This document shows positions 1 to 8,182 of a stretch of 64,000 bases of DNA, in pieces (the first letter of the stretch is position 1; every line of letters begins with the position of its first letter). Both the position numbers and the translations under genes were made by a program. This DNA comes from Bermanella sp034111105. GTDB lineage: Bacteria > Pseudomonadota > Gammaproteobacteria > Pseudomonadales > Oceanobacteraceae. The stretch is taken from contig JAWUXY010000077.1 in the NCBI GenBank assembly GCA_034111105.1, positions 9,055 to 73,054 on the forward strand, in the 5' to 3' direction. The notes beneath the pieces were generated by a model that was not told the origin of the DNA, made no database searches, and was given only the letters and a program-made list of their open reading frames with translations.

Positions 1-36
1 GGTGTTTAAGCCATTTCCGGTAATATAGGATTTATT

Positions 37-414
37 GTGTTGCCTTCAAATATTTGTTTTATTTCAAAAATGAGTCTTAGTTTTCTTTGGATAATGACGG
101 GACTCACATCAGCGTTTTTTGCTAGAGAGATTGGTTACGATATTCTCGTGAATAACGGTTTTACAGCGTCTTTAGCAAATCTGAGTATATTGCTGGGTAG
201 CATAGTAGACGTATCAATTGGAATTTGGTTGCTGACAGGGAAAAACTTGAAGCTCTGTTATTTGATGCAATTACTCATGATTATTACATACAGTTTACTT
301 TTAACGGCCATTGAACCTGTTTTTTGGCTTCACCCCTTTGGTCCGCTTACTAAAAATATTCCCTTAATTGTCTTGATATATATTTTATATTCTCATGAGA
401 GGTCATTGCAGTAA
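37..414 (+). CDS. DoxX-like small membrane protein
   Basis: The product has 125 residues and four hydrophobic segments. The pattern WIMTGLTSAFF near the start, a GS-VD-IG-WLL stretch in the middle and WLHPFGPLTKN-P near the end match the DoxX-like (DoxX_3) families of four-helix inner-membrane proteins, which often accompany NAD-dependent epimerases. Biochemical function is unknown. The called start is GTG at 37 with AGGA about 7 nt upstream; an in-frame ATG at 70 (MSLSFLWI) lies closer to where family members begin. A stop at 7-9 in the same frame closes the reading frame upstream, so the gene is complete. No partner gene is visible inside the window. Confidence 0.7.
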   Translation: MLPSNICFISKMSLSFLWIMTGLTSAFFAREIGYDILVNNGFTASLANLSILLGSIVDVSIGIWLLTGKNLKLCYLMQLLMIITYSLLLTAIEPVFWLHPFGPLTKNIPLIVLIYILYSHERSLQ

Positions 415-562
415 AATTGTGAATAATGAGGGTATTACGATTTTAATACATCTTTTGTTAATAAATGGTTCGTAGTTATTAAGTTAAGATTTGAAGCATC
501 AGGCTCCCTTGTGTGGGAGCGGACGTTTATTTATAAAGTTATAGTGCTAATAGTTATGCTTC

Positions 563-1642
563 TTAGTTTTTAAATTCATCTAGCCCATATGATTGCGTAG
601 TAAATCCAGGTTCAACCAAAGGTGCTCGCATCATAGGTATTGTGACTTTGGCAAGGGATACATTCTTTAAAACATACGGGCCGTTCTCGCCGGCATCTTT
701 AATCATGACCCCTGCAAAACTCAGAGGTAGCCAATGTAAACCTGCACTTAATTGTATTGAGGTTTGTGTGACGCCAATGGGCACTTCCGTGGCGCTATAT
801 AAAGAAGCTTGTACGTAATACTGGCTGTTTGCGCCAATCAATACTTGTACCTCTATTAATAATTGACCATCACTATCAATGCGTTCTTTAAACTCGCCAG
901 TGAGTTCAATATCGGGTTGAGTGAGGGTAAAGGTGACGGCATCAATGAGTTTATGTTTGGGGTCATTAATAAGCACTTTGTAAATGCCTGCACTTAATTG
1001 TGTGCTAGAGAAGTCAGCAAGATTAATACTGGTTTGATAGGTGTTGTCACCAGTACTGGTGAACGCTAATTTAGCGATTTTTTGTTGTCGAATGTCCAAT
1101 AGTTCGGCGTTAAAGTTGGTTGATAGCTTTTTGCCTTCGTTGTTTTGCACAAAGGCAAATACGGTGACAGTGTCTGTTTTTAAATAGAATTTTTTATCGC
1201 TCCAAATCGTTAATCCCATGCTTTTGTCTTCGTTCATGGTGGTGCGCTCATCGACCTCATAGCGTTGCAGTACAGGGTCATGGTCGACATCGGGGATAGC
1301 GGCATTGCCTTCGGGATAACGTTTGAATTGTTCGTGGTCGCTGATAAGGCTGTCTTGCAGCTGTGTGCGCTCTTGTTGTTCTTTGATGCGTGCAATGGTG
1401 CTAGCAATGGATGATGTTTGTGGTACCTGTGCCTGTAATGGTGGCGATAATTTTTGTGTTTGGTTTTTTTTGGGGTTTTGCAAGCTTGTGGCGAATGTAG
1501 GGAGGGTGCTCAACACAGAGGGTGTGTTTACAGTTTGTTTGGCTAATGAATTGTGGCGTTCTATGAGTGAAACATCGTTGTTGAAAGCGTATACGCCAAT
1601 AAAAAAAGTGACTGCGAAAATTATTATTATTTTTTTGTACAT
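563..1642 (-). CDS. Secreted or membrane-anchored protein of unknown function
   Basis: The 359-residue product has an N-terminal hydrophobic segment (about residues 4-20, MYKKIIIIFAVTFF), then a Pro/Gln/Thr-rich low-complexity linker to about residue 90, then a beta-rich region from about 140 onward that looks like Ig-type or macroglobulin-type folds (KKFYLKTDTVTVFAFVQN, LSAGIYKVLIND). No catalytic motif was seen. It follows the secreted hydrolase gene on the same strand after a probable terminator at 1664-1697, so it may be expressed by read-through. A chaperone, anchor or accessory role for the hydrolase is conceivable, but only by neighbourhood. Family not recognised with certainty. Confidence 0.6.
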   Translation of the reverse strand: MYKKIIIIFAVTFFIGVYAFNNDVSLIERHNSLAKQTVNTPSVLSTLPTFATSLQNPKKNQTQKLSPPLQAQVPQTSSIASTIARIKEQQERTQLQDSLISDHEQFKRYPEGNAAIPDVDHDPVLQRYEVDERTTMNEDKSMGLTIWSDKKFYLKTDTVTVFAFVQNNEGKKLSTNFNAELLDIRQQKIAKLAFTSTGDNTYQTSINLADFSSTQLSAGIYKVLINDPKHKLIDAVTFTLTQPDIELTGEFKERIDSDGQLLIEVQVLIGANSQYYVQASLYSATEVPIGVTQTSIQLSAGLHWLPLSFAGVMIKDAGENGPYVLKNVSLAKVTIPMMRAPLVEPGFTTQSYGLDEFKN

Positions 1643-1663
1643 ACTGCTGAGTCCATTAAAAAT

Positions 1664-1697
1664 AAAAAAGCCCCAAACTTTAACAGTAGGGGGCTTT
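1664..1697 (-). terminator. Rho-independent terminator after the secreted hydrolase gene
   Basis: On the minus strand an 8-bp perfect stem (AAAGCCCC at 1667-1674 pairing with GGGGCTTT at 1690-1697) is followed by a run of six U. It lies 14 nt past the stop of the hydrolase gene and before the start of the next minus-strand gene. Confidence 0.8.
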
Positions 1698-1711
1698 ATG
1701 GTTAACGCTTA

Positions 1712-2830
1712 TTACTCGGTGCAAATACCGATGCGTGCTGCCATGTTTCGACCATTACCACAGCTTAAGCCGTTTTCGATATTGGTGTAGTCTGGGTAGC
1801 TGATGCCGCCGTTACGTTCTGCATCATGGTCGGTGTAAACACTGGCCATGTTGTAAGTACGTGGTGTGCCTTTATTGGCATTGTTACAGCGGAACTTAGG
1901 TGAGCCATAGGCTATGCCTAGGAATGTTTTGTATTGGTTTAAGTCATCCCAAAGACTGCGCTTAGGCGAGCCTGCGCAGCTCATTTGTGATGCAAGGTTG
2001 ATGTAGCCATCGTCTTCACCATTTAAGAAGCCAGCTGATGCGCCTTGAATGCCAGGGAAACTTTTGTAGCCACCCATAACATACATAGGCGCTGCTAGGT
2101 TTGTACCAATTAGATTACGCGCAAGGTATGAATCGTTAGTTTGCATCCACTTGACGCTGTCGTTGCAGTCTTTACCTAAGAACGCCGCGTTGATTAACGA
2201 GTCTAACCAATTGCCGTTGCAAATGCGGTCTGCGCCTTCCGTGCCGCTAATTGCACCACCCGTGGTAAATACACCTAAGATGCCGCTCATGGCACTTTTG
2301 TAGTCAACCGTAACGCTAGAGCCATTGGCATTAAATGCGGTGTTGTAATACGGTGAACCAGAGATCGCGTTGCCAGAAATAAACGTCATTTGCTGCGCGC
2401 CTTGGCTGTGACTAACCACCCAGAAGTCATCCGTGCTGTTGCACTGAGTGCCTGCTTGGTCATGGTTATAGCCGTCGCCGTTGCCTTGTTTAATGGCGAT
2501 GATTTGGCGGGAGATTTCACCTGCGGTTTCATTGCGCCAATACGGGTAACCAGCTTCATCGGTGGAGTTATAGCCCACAATGCCGTAGTTATCATTGGCG
2601 CTCAGTAAATGCGCTAAGAAGTCTGCGCCGTTATATTGGCTAAAGTGAGAACTGCGCCAGTAGTCTAGGGCAGGCTGGTTGCTGCCACTTTTGACGCTGC
2701 CGTCGGTACCATGGCCATGAACCATGATGTAACAATTTTCAGCCATTGCACTTTGGCTGAAAACAAAGCTAGTCAGTAATGCGGTCACGCTTAACACTGA
2801 ACGTGTCAGATGCTTAAGATTCATTTGCAT
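1712..2830 (-). CDS. Secreted alpha/beta-hydrolase (lipase/esterase-like)
   Basis: A 372-residue exported protein with a signal peptide and a clear AMA|E cleavage site at residues 28-31. Right after it comes a lipase-type oxyanion-hole motif (VHGHGTDG, about 37-44), and VVSHSQGAQ places the nucleophile elbow at Ser142 (S-H-S-Q-G). A C-terminal TDHDAERNGG probably holds the catalytic His and GEDDGYIN the acid. Several Cys residues suggest disulphides in the periplasm or outside the cell. Substrate cannot be read from sequence; lipid, polyester or other ester hydrolysis are all possible. ATG at 2824 (MNLKHLTRS) is an alternative start. It is terminated at 1664-1697. Confidence 0.75.
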   Translation of the reverse strand: MQMNLKHLTRSVLSVTALLTSFVFSQSAMAENCYIMVHGHGTDGSVKSGSNQPALDYWRSSHFSQYNGADFLAHLLSANDNYGIVGYNSTDEAGYPYWRNETAGEISRQIIAIKQGNGDGYNHDQAGTQCNSTDDFWVVSHSQGAQQMTFISGNAISGSPYYNTAFNANGSSVTVDYKSAMSGILGVFTTGGAISGTEGADRICNGNWLDSLINAAFLGKDCNDSVKWMQTNDSYLARNLIGTNLAAPMYVMGGYKSFPGIQGASAGFLNGEDDGYINLASQMSCAGSPKRSLWDDLNQYKTFLGIAYGSPKFRCNNANKGTPRTYNMASVYTDHDAERNGGISYPDYTNIENGLSCGNGRNMAARIGICTE

Positions 2831-3039
2831 AATTTGAGGCCCTTTGGACAGACAATAAGTCTATCGGTGTTTAATTATTATTGTTGTATCCTTTTGTAAC
2901 GCTTCCCTTTGCTAAATCATGACGGCATTTCTATGACATAGCTCGAATGAATCTTAGTCTGCTGTGGCGATCTCGCCATTACTTAACAGGACAAGTGTTA
3001 ATACTCTAGTGGCCAAACAGTTAATTTGGCAGACATGGA

Positions 3040-4137
3040 CTACCCCTTTGTAGGTGTGTCGCCTTTGTGTTCGACCACGCTGTTTTGTCTGTAGTGTAAT
3101 GGGGCGACACCAAACCAGCGTTTGAATGCGCGGCTAAAACTTGATGCATTTAGATAACCCAATTCATGGGCGATGTCGTCAAGGGAGCTGTCGTTAGACT
3201 CGATGCGTTTTAATGAAAGGCGCTTACGTTCGTTTTCGAGTAACGTTTTGTAATTAACCCCATGGTTGTGTAAATGCCGGCGCAAACTTCGTGGGCTCAT
3301 GTGCAAGTTTTCAGCGAGGTGTTCTAATGACACCTGTGTAAAAGGAATATCGCGTATGACCTTTTTGACCCGTTTAATAATAATTTCATCGGATTGAATT
3401 TGACTTAAATTTTGCTGACAAAGCTTCTCATTCTCGATGGCGGTTAAGGTGTTCGCAAAAATAATGGATTGTTTTAACGTATGAGCTGGAAAAATCACTC
3501 GATTGGCTTTTGCGTTAAAGCGAATAGGGTTATTAAAAAATCTTTCAAAAATAGGTTCGTCACTTGGGCATGGGTAAGAGAATTCAATTTCAATATCCAT
3601 GTGTGCTTGACCAAGACAAAACCGCCCTAAACAAAAAAGCGCTGAGAATGTAAATTCGATAAAGTGAGGCAAAATATTGCCTAATGGTATTTTTTCTTCA
3701 ATGGTAAAGACGCCACCGTTTTCATTACTTTCAAAACGAAAGTGCAGTAATTGGGTAAACAATGTTTGATAGGTTTCGAGTAGCGCCATGGCTTGATCTG
3801 GGTTGTCACTGCTCATGACGCGGCAAGCTAATACACCATCGTGATTAATAAAAAATTGTTCCCCCAGTTTTAACGCGTAGCTGCTGTCTTGGGTTAAACG
3901 TCGAGCGTTATTGAGTAAGCGGCGGTATTGTTCAAAAATAACATTATGATCAAGTTGGGTGAAATCATTCAGGCTGATACCGGTATCGGCTAATAATGTT
4001 TCAAGTTTAACCCCTTGAGTAACGAGTAATTTTACTAAGGGCTTAAAGTTGGCAACAGGAATGCCAAAGTCTTGCATCCCCTGATGAATCAATCCCGGGG
4101 TGCTTAAGCTAATGTATGAGGCAATTCGATTAGGCAT
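3040..4137 (-). CDS. AraC-family transcriptional regulator
   Basis: A 365-residue protein with an N-terminal arabinose-binding-like domain of the OruR/ArgR-like AraC subgroup (about residues 30-220) and a C-terminal double helix-turn-helix (about 255-355). The first HTH shows VSLEHLAENLHMSPRSLRRHL and the second DDIAHELGYLNASSFSRAFKRWFG, the classic AraC signature. It is divergent from the nitronate monooxygenase gene (start-to-start gap 185 bp), which makes that gene a plausible target; the downstream secreted hydrolase on the same strand is another candidate. Effector unknown; regulators of this subgroup frequently sense fatty acids or other small carboxylates. Confidence 0.85.
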   Translation of the reverse strand: MPNRIASYISLSTPGLIHQGMQDFGIPVANFKPLVKLLVTQGVKLETLLADTGISLNDFTQLDHNVIFEQYRRLLNNARRLTQDSSYALKLGEQFFINHDGVLACRVMSSDNPDQAMALLETYQTLFTQLLHFRFESNENGGVFTIEEKIPLGNILPHFIEFTFSALFCLGRFCLGQAHMDIEIEFSYPCPSDEPIFERFFNNPIRFNAKANRVIFPAHTLKQSIIFANTLTAIENEKLCQQNLSQIQSDEIIIKRVKKVIRDIPFTQVSLEHLAENLHMSPRSLRRHLHNHGVNYKTLLENERKRLSLKRIESNDSSLDDIAHELGYLNASSFSRAFKRWFGVAPLHYRQNSVVEHKGDTPTKG

Positions 4138-4322
4138 GGTACTACTGTATCACTCTTTATTCTTATTTTGATTGTTATTTAGGCTACATTGCAGGGAGAT
4201 TAAGGGAAAGTGTCACGTGTATTTGGCTTAATATGATGGTCTTGTTGTCATAATAAGTCAGTCTTATTGTTACGATGGTTTTAATAACTTAAAGTCATAA
4301 CCACTTTTTTAGAGTCAGTCTC

Positions 4323-5354
4323 ATGTTAAATGGTTTACGTTATCCTATTGTTCAAGCGCCCATGGCAGGTGTGCAAGACGAAGTGTTGGCTGCAGCGGTC
4401 TCAAACGCTGGCGGATTAGGGTCATTGCCGTGCGCTATGTTGAATCTTGATGCCTTACAAATGAGTTTAGAAAACGTATGCAAACTGACAGATAAGCCTT
4501 ACAACTTAAACTTTTTTGCTCATAAAACCGTGCCACTAACAGCAGAAGCAAAACAGGTTTGGCTTGACACCTTAGCGCCTTATTTTAAAGCGCTTAATCT
4601 TGACGCCACGCAATTGGCTGATGGACCAAAACGCCAAGCGTTTAATCAAGAGATGCTTAACGTGATCGCGCCATTTAAACCATCGGTGGTAAGTTTTCAT
4701 TTTGGTTTGCCAGATGTAAATTTAATTTTGGCGATTAAACAATGGGGTGGCCAAGTTTGGTCGACGGCGACCACCGTCGCAGAAGCAAAATGGTTAGCTG
4801 AAAATGGTGCAGATGCGATAATTGCTCAGGGTTTAGAGGCGGGCGGTCATCGCGGTCATTTTTTAAAATCGGATTTAGACGGTCAATTAAACACACTGCC
4901 TTTGTTAAGCGCGATTAAACAAGTTGTTACCATTCCTGTGATTGCGGCTGGTGGTATTGTAGATGCTAAAACGGTTAATCAAGCCATCACGTTAGGTGCC
5001 ATTGCCGTGCAAGTGGGCACGGCCTATTTATTATGTGATGAGGCAAAGACAAGTGATATTCATCGCCATATTTTGCAATCAGATGATGCTCATCATACGA
5101 AAATTACCAATGTGTTTTCGGGCCGTGCGGCACGAGGAATCGTTAATCGAGCCATACGTGAGCTAGGGCCAATTAGCAAAAATGCGCCCAGTTTTCCCCA
5201 TGCAAGTGATGCAATTACGGCCCTTAGAAAAGCAAGCGAAGCAAAAGGTCTTGGGGATTTTACGCCCTTATGGTGTGGGCAAAATGCAACAGGCTGTAAA
5301 GCGGTTTCGGCTAAAGCACTGACAACAATATTAGCAAAAGGGTTAAATGCATAA
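4323..5354 (+). CDS. Nitronate monooxygenase (2-nitropropane dioxygenase family)
   Basis: A 343-residue FMN-dependent TIM-barrel enzyme. Family hallmarks are the N-terminal PIVQAPMAGV, the central GADAIIAQGLEAGGHRGH (catalytic-His region), VIAAGGI and the phosphate-binding GAIAVQVGTAYL. Enzymes of this type oxidise toxic alkyl nitronates such as propionate-3-nitronate; some relatives are NADH:quinone reductases, so the in vivo substrate is uncertain. Length fits the family. It starts 2 nt after AGTCAGTCTC, with only a weak ribosome binding site. The stop codon lies inside a strong terminator hairpin at 5336-5373. It is transcribed away from the AraC gene. Confidence 0.85.
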   Translation: MLNGLRYPIVQAPMAGVQDEVLAAAVSNAGGLGSLPCAMLNLDALQMSLENVCKLTDKPYNLNFFAHKTVPLTAEAKQVWLDTLAPYFKALNLDATQLADGPKRQAFNQEMLNVIAPFKPSVVSFHFGLPDVNLILAIKQWGGQVWSTATTVAEAKWLAENGADAIIAQGLEAGGHRGHFLKSDLDGQLNTLPLLSAIKQVVTIPVIAAGGIVDAKTVNQAITLGAIAVQVGTAYLLCDEAKTSDIHRHILQSDDAHHTKITNVFSGRAARGIVNRAIRELGPISKNAPSFPHASDAITALRKASEAKGLGDFTPLWCGQNATGCKAVSAKALTTILAKGLNA

Positions 5355-5373
5355 TTAGCCGTTAACCCTTTTT
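5336..5373 (+). terminator. Terminator overlapping the nitronate monooxygenase stop codon
   Basis: AAAAGGGTTAA (5336-5346) pairs perfectly with TTAACCCTTTT (5362-5372) and is followed by T. The left arm encodes the last residues of the protein and the stop lies in the loop, so the hairpin can form only once the ribosome has cleared. The A-tract on the left arm may let it also serve the convergent gene at 5386. Confidence 0.75.
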
Positions 5374-5385
5374 ATGATCAATATA

Positions 5386-6483
5386 TTACGCAGGCTGCTC
5401 CATATAATTTGGGTAGTCACTGTATCCTTTTTCGGTGCCGCCAAATAATGCATCGCCATTCAATTGCGCAAGCGCTAATCCATGTTTAAAGCGTTTTGGT
5501 AAGTCAGGGTTAGCGATAAATGGGCGTCCAAATGCCACTAGGTCTGCATAGTCTTGTTGTAAAATATGCTCAGCACTTTGTTGGCTATAACCACCGGCTA
5601 CGATTATGCTTTGGTTAAATAGACTGCGCAGTGTTTGACGAAAAATTTCGGGTACCACTGGTGCGTCATCCCAATCGGCCTCTGCAAGATGCAAGTATTC
5701 AATTCCAAGTTCATCAAGCTGTTTTGCAGCGTATAAAATAGTGTCTTGAATTTCAGGGCAGTTCATTCCGCGAGCGGTAATAAATGGCGCAAGGCGTACG
5801 CCGACTTTGTCGGCACCAATTGCACCGGTAATTGCGTTGGCGACTTGCAGTAATAAGCGCGCACGGTTTTCTATTGTGCCGCCGAATTCGTCTTCACGTT
5901 TGTTGGAGGTGCTTCGTAAAAATTGATCCAGTAAATAGCCATTAGCGCTGTGAATTTCAACGCCATCAAAACCCGCGGCCATCGCGTTTATTGCGGCTTG
6001 GCGGTAATCATTTACGATGCCAGGAATCTCTTCTTTTGTGAGTGCGCGCGGTGTCGGGCAGGGTTGCATCGCACCTTGACCGTGCTCATCTACAATCCAT
6101 ACCCGTGCATCTGGGTTTAATGCTGAGGGCGCAACCGGTAAGCCGTCTTCATGAAACGACTCATGGGACATTCTGCCCACATGCCATAGTTGTACAAAAA
6201 TACGGCCTCCTTTTGCATGAACAGCATCTGTGATTAATTTCCAACCGTCAATTTGTGCTTGCGAATGAATACCAGGGGTAAAACTATAGCCCTGGCCTTG
6301 AGGGGATATTTGAGTCGCCTCTGTCACGATAAGCCCAGCACTGGCACGTTGCGCATAATATTCGGCCATCATGGCATTAGGAATATTGCCGGGTTGGGTG
6401 GTGCGGCTGCGTGTCATGGGGGCCATTGCGATGCGATTAGGCAGTGTGAAATGGCTGAAAGCGTGATTATTGAAAAGTGTCAT
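5386..6483 (-). CDS. Old yellow enzyme family alkene reductase (NemA-like)
   Basis: A 365-residue FMN flavoprotein of the OYE family that reduces activated C=C bonds, quinones and nitro compounds with NAD(P)H. The sequence shows the N-terminal LPNRIAMAPMTRSR, VQLWHVGRMSH, the substrate-binding His-x-x-Asn pair in VEIHSANGYLLDQFLR, the NKREDEFGG-IENRARLLLQV signature, and the flavin phosphate loop near VAGGYSQQSAE and VAFGRPFIANPDLP. I place the start at ATG 6483 (MTLFNNHAF) because CGGAG precedes it by about 8 nt; a start five codons upstream has no such site. A LysR gene diverges from it and probably controls it. Confidence 0.9.
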   Translation of the reverse strand: MTLFNNHAFSHFTLPNRIAMAPMTRSRTTQPGNIPNAMMAEYYAQRASAGLIVTEATQISPQGQGYSFTPGIHSQAQIDGWKLITDAVHAKGGRIFVQLWHVGRMSHESFHEDGLPVAPSALNPDARVWIVDEHGQGAMQPCPTPRALTKEEIPGIVNDYRQAAINAMAAGFDGVEIHSANGYLLDQFLRSTSNKREDEFGGTIENRARLLLQVANAITGAIGADKVGVRLAPFITARGMNCPEIQDTILYAAKQLDELGIEYLHLAEADWDDAPVVPEIFRQTLRSLFNQSIIVAGGYSQQSAEHILQQDYADLVAFGRPFIANPDLPKRFKHGLALAQLNGDALFGGTEKGYSDYPNYMEQPA

Positions 6484-6597
6484 GGTGGCTCCGTACATGG
6501 GTTTTTAGTGAGGTTTAAGTCATGTAAGGAGCTTAATTGATAAAATATATTTGAAAAACTAGTATAATTAACTAACACCTTCAAAATAAATTTGAAA

Positions 6598-7497
6598 ATG
6601 AAATCACTTCAAGACCTCTCTATTTTTAATCAAACGGCTCAACTTGGCTCGCTAACCGCAGCAGGACGTCAGCTTAATTTAACGCCAGCGGCTTGCAGTG
6701 CCGCGGTAAAACGACTTGAAGCCGATTTAGGTGTGGCGTTGTTTGTTCGCTCGACTCGCCATCTGCGTTTAACCCATGACGGGGAGCGTTTTCTAGTGCA
6801 TGTACAGCAAGCGCTCGAAAGCCTAGACGTTGGTGTGGCGGCTATTAAAGATGGTCAGAGCGTGGTGCGTGGAACATTAATGTTGTCTATTCCGTCCGAT
6901 TTAGGTCGTAACTATTTGTTAACTTGGCTTGATGAATTTATGAATCAGTACCCAGATATTACGCTGCGCATTCAACTAACGGATCACATCGCTGATATGT
7001 ATCGCCAACCTGTTGATTTAGCCCTACGCTACGGAATGCCAGCGGACTCAACATTAATTGCTATGCCAATCATGGCAAATAATGTGCGTGTTTTGTGTGC
7101 CGCACCTAGCTATTTAGAGCGTTTTGGCAGCCCCGAAAGCCCTCAAGCATTAACTGAGCACAACTGCTTAACCTTTATGGTGGCTGAGCACCTGCATGAT
7201 CGCTGGCAATTATTTAAAAATAATAAAGAGGTAAATGTGAAAGTCAGTGGTGATCGCAGCGCTAATGACGGTGACGCGGTCAGACGTTGGGCGGTAGCAG
7301 GCAAAGGTATTGCCTTTAAATCGTTATTAGATATTCAAGGGGAATTAAACAGTGGTCAACTAACGCTTGTGTGTGAATCGTGGGAGGGCGAGAACACACC
7401 GCTTAATTTGATCTGTGCGCATCGGCGTCAACTTAATCCAGCCGTACAGGCATTGCGTGGGTTTTTAATGAAGCAGTGCGCACAACAAATGCTTTAA
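6598..7497 (+). CDS. LysR-family transcriptional regulator
   Basis: About 299 residues with an N-terminal winged HTH (LQDLSIFNQTAQLGSLTAAGRQLNLTPAACSAAVKRLE region, about 4-60) and a LysR substrate-binding domain of the CrgA/AaeR-like subgroup. It is divergent from the OYE-type reductase with 114 bp between the starts, the standard arrangement for a LysR regulator and its target; electrophiles or quinones are plausible inducers, which is inference. The start is ATG 6598 or TTG 6592; neither has a strong ribosome binding site. Its stop overlaps the 3' end of the convergent PadR gene by 4 bp. Confidence 0.85.
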   Translation: MKSLQDLSIFNQTAQLGSLTAAGRQLNLTPAACSAAVKRLEADLGVALFVRSTRHLRLTHDGERFLVHVQQALESLDVGVAAIKDGQSVVRGTLMLSIPSDLGRNYLLTWLDEFMNQYPDITLRIQLTDHIADMYRQPVDLALRYGMPADSTLIAMPIMANNVRVLCAAPSYLERFGSPESPQALTEHNCLTFMVAEHLHDRWQLFKNNKEVNVKVSGDRSANDGDAVRRWAVAGKGIAFKSLLDIQGELNSGQLTLVCESWEGENTPLNLICAHRRQLNPAVQALRGFLMKQCAQQML

Positions 7498-8039
7498 GAT
7501 TTAAGAAAAGTCTCCACTTCTTCTGCCCATTGTAACCATGCTTGCTCACCTAAAATGCCTCGTCTTAATGTGAGGTAGGGTAACTCGAACGGTTTTTTCT
7601 TGGTTTTGCTTAACGCCAGGTATTCTTGCTCGAGTGCTAAAAATGTTTCTAACATGCGCTGGTGAATGGTTTTGTGCTCGGTTAATTCTAATTGCATTTT
7701 TTGTTTATCAATTAGATGGCCCGCATACATTTTTACCAACAATGCATCATTTACTTTGTCTACTTTTACGGGCTTTTCTAGCCATTCAATTAACGTCTCG
7801 TGACCTGCTTGTGTCATATGATAAACCTTACGGTCAGGCTTGCCTTGTTGAGGCTCTAACGTGCAGTCGATGAGTCCATCTTGATGAAGTGTTTTAAGTT
7901 GGCTATAAATTTGCTGGTGGCTGGCGTTCCAAAAAAAGCCAAGCCGAGCTTTAAAGCGCTTGAGCAGGTCATAACCTGACCCTTCTTCGGTTTCGAGCAG
8001 TGTGAGTATGGCGTGCTTAAGTGACATGGTACGGGTCAT
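7494..8039 (-). CDS. PadR-family transcriptional regulator
   Basis: About 181 residues: an N-terminal PadR winged helix (MSLKHAILTLLETEEGSGYDLLKRFKARLGFFWNASHQQIYSQLKTL region) with the typical HQQIY-L--L--DGLI pattern, and a C-terminal helical VirR-type dimerisation domain. The reading frame is open further upstream, but homologues begin at MSLKHA, so the true start is ATG 8039 or 8027; starting upstream would place the operators inside the gene. It is divergent from the flavoenzyme gene at 8183, and two identical-type palindromes lie between them. PadR proteins typically repress and respond to phenolic or hydrophobic ligands. Confidence 0.88.
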   Translation of the reverse strand: MTRTMSLKHAILTLLETEEGSGYDLLKRFKARLGFFWNASHQQIYSQLKTLHQDGLIDCTLEPQQGKPDRKVYHMTQAGHETLIEWLEKPVKVDKVNDALLVKMYAGHLIDKQKMQLELTEHKTIHQRMLETFLALEQEYLALSKTKKKPFELPYLTLRRGILGEQAWLQWAEEVETFLKS

Positions 8040-8076
8040 GACGGAATAAGCGTAAAGTGTATGATGCTTAGATCTT

Positions 8077-8096
8077 ATATGCAAATAGTTGCATAT
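8077..8096. promoter_or_regulatory. PadR operator 1 (ATATGCAA-N4-TTGCATAT)
   Basis: A perfect inverted repeat with 8-bp arms (ATATGCAA, TTGCATAT) and spacer ATAG. It matches the typical PadR half-site type (ATGCA). Its right arm contains the -35 hexamer TTGCAT (8089-8094) of the flavoenzyme promoter. A second copy with the same arms lies 49 bp away, centre to centre. Confidence 0.8.
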
Positions 8097-8117
8097 GTCT
8101 TTGAAGCGTTTTATAGT
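8089..8117 (+). promoter_or_regulatory. Sigma70-type promoter of the flavoenzyme gene
   Basis: TTGCAT (8089-8094), a 17-bp spacer and TATAGT (8112-8117), predicting a transcript start near 8124. The -35 is built into operator 1 and the predicted start falls at the edge of operator 2, so a bound repressor would block both recognition and clearance. Confidence 0.65.
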
Positions 8118-8125
8118 CAAAATAG

Positions 8126-8145
8126 ATATGCAATAAATTGCATAT
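8126..8145. promoter_or_regulatory. PadR operator 2 (ATATGCAA-N4-TTGCATAT)
   Basis: A second perfect inverted repeat with the same 8-bp arms as operator 1 and spacer TAAA, immediately downstream of the predicted -10 and covering the likely transcript start and 5' leader of the flavoenzyme mRNA. Confidence 0.8.
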
Positions 8146-8182
8146 AAAAATAATAATATCGCGTATCAATCTGGAGACTCCG

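Noticed and set aside
1323..1790. Open frame of 155 codons on the plus strand
   Set aside because: It runs antisense across the exported-protein gene, the terminator and the hydrolase 3' end, is Cys/Ser-rich low-quality sequence and matches nothing known.
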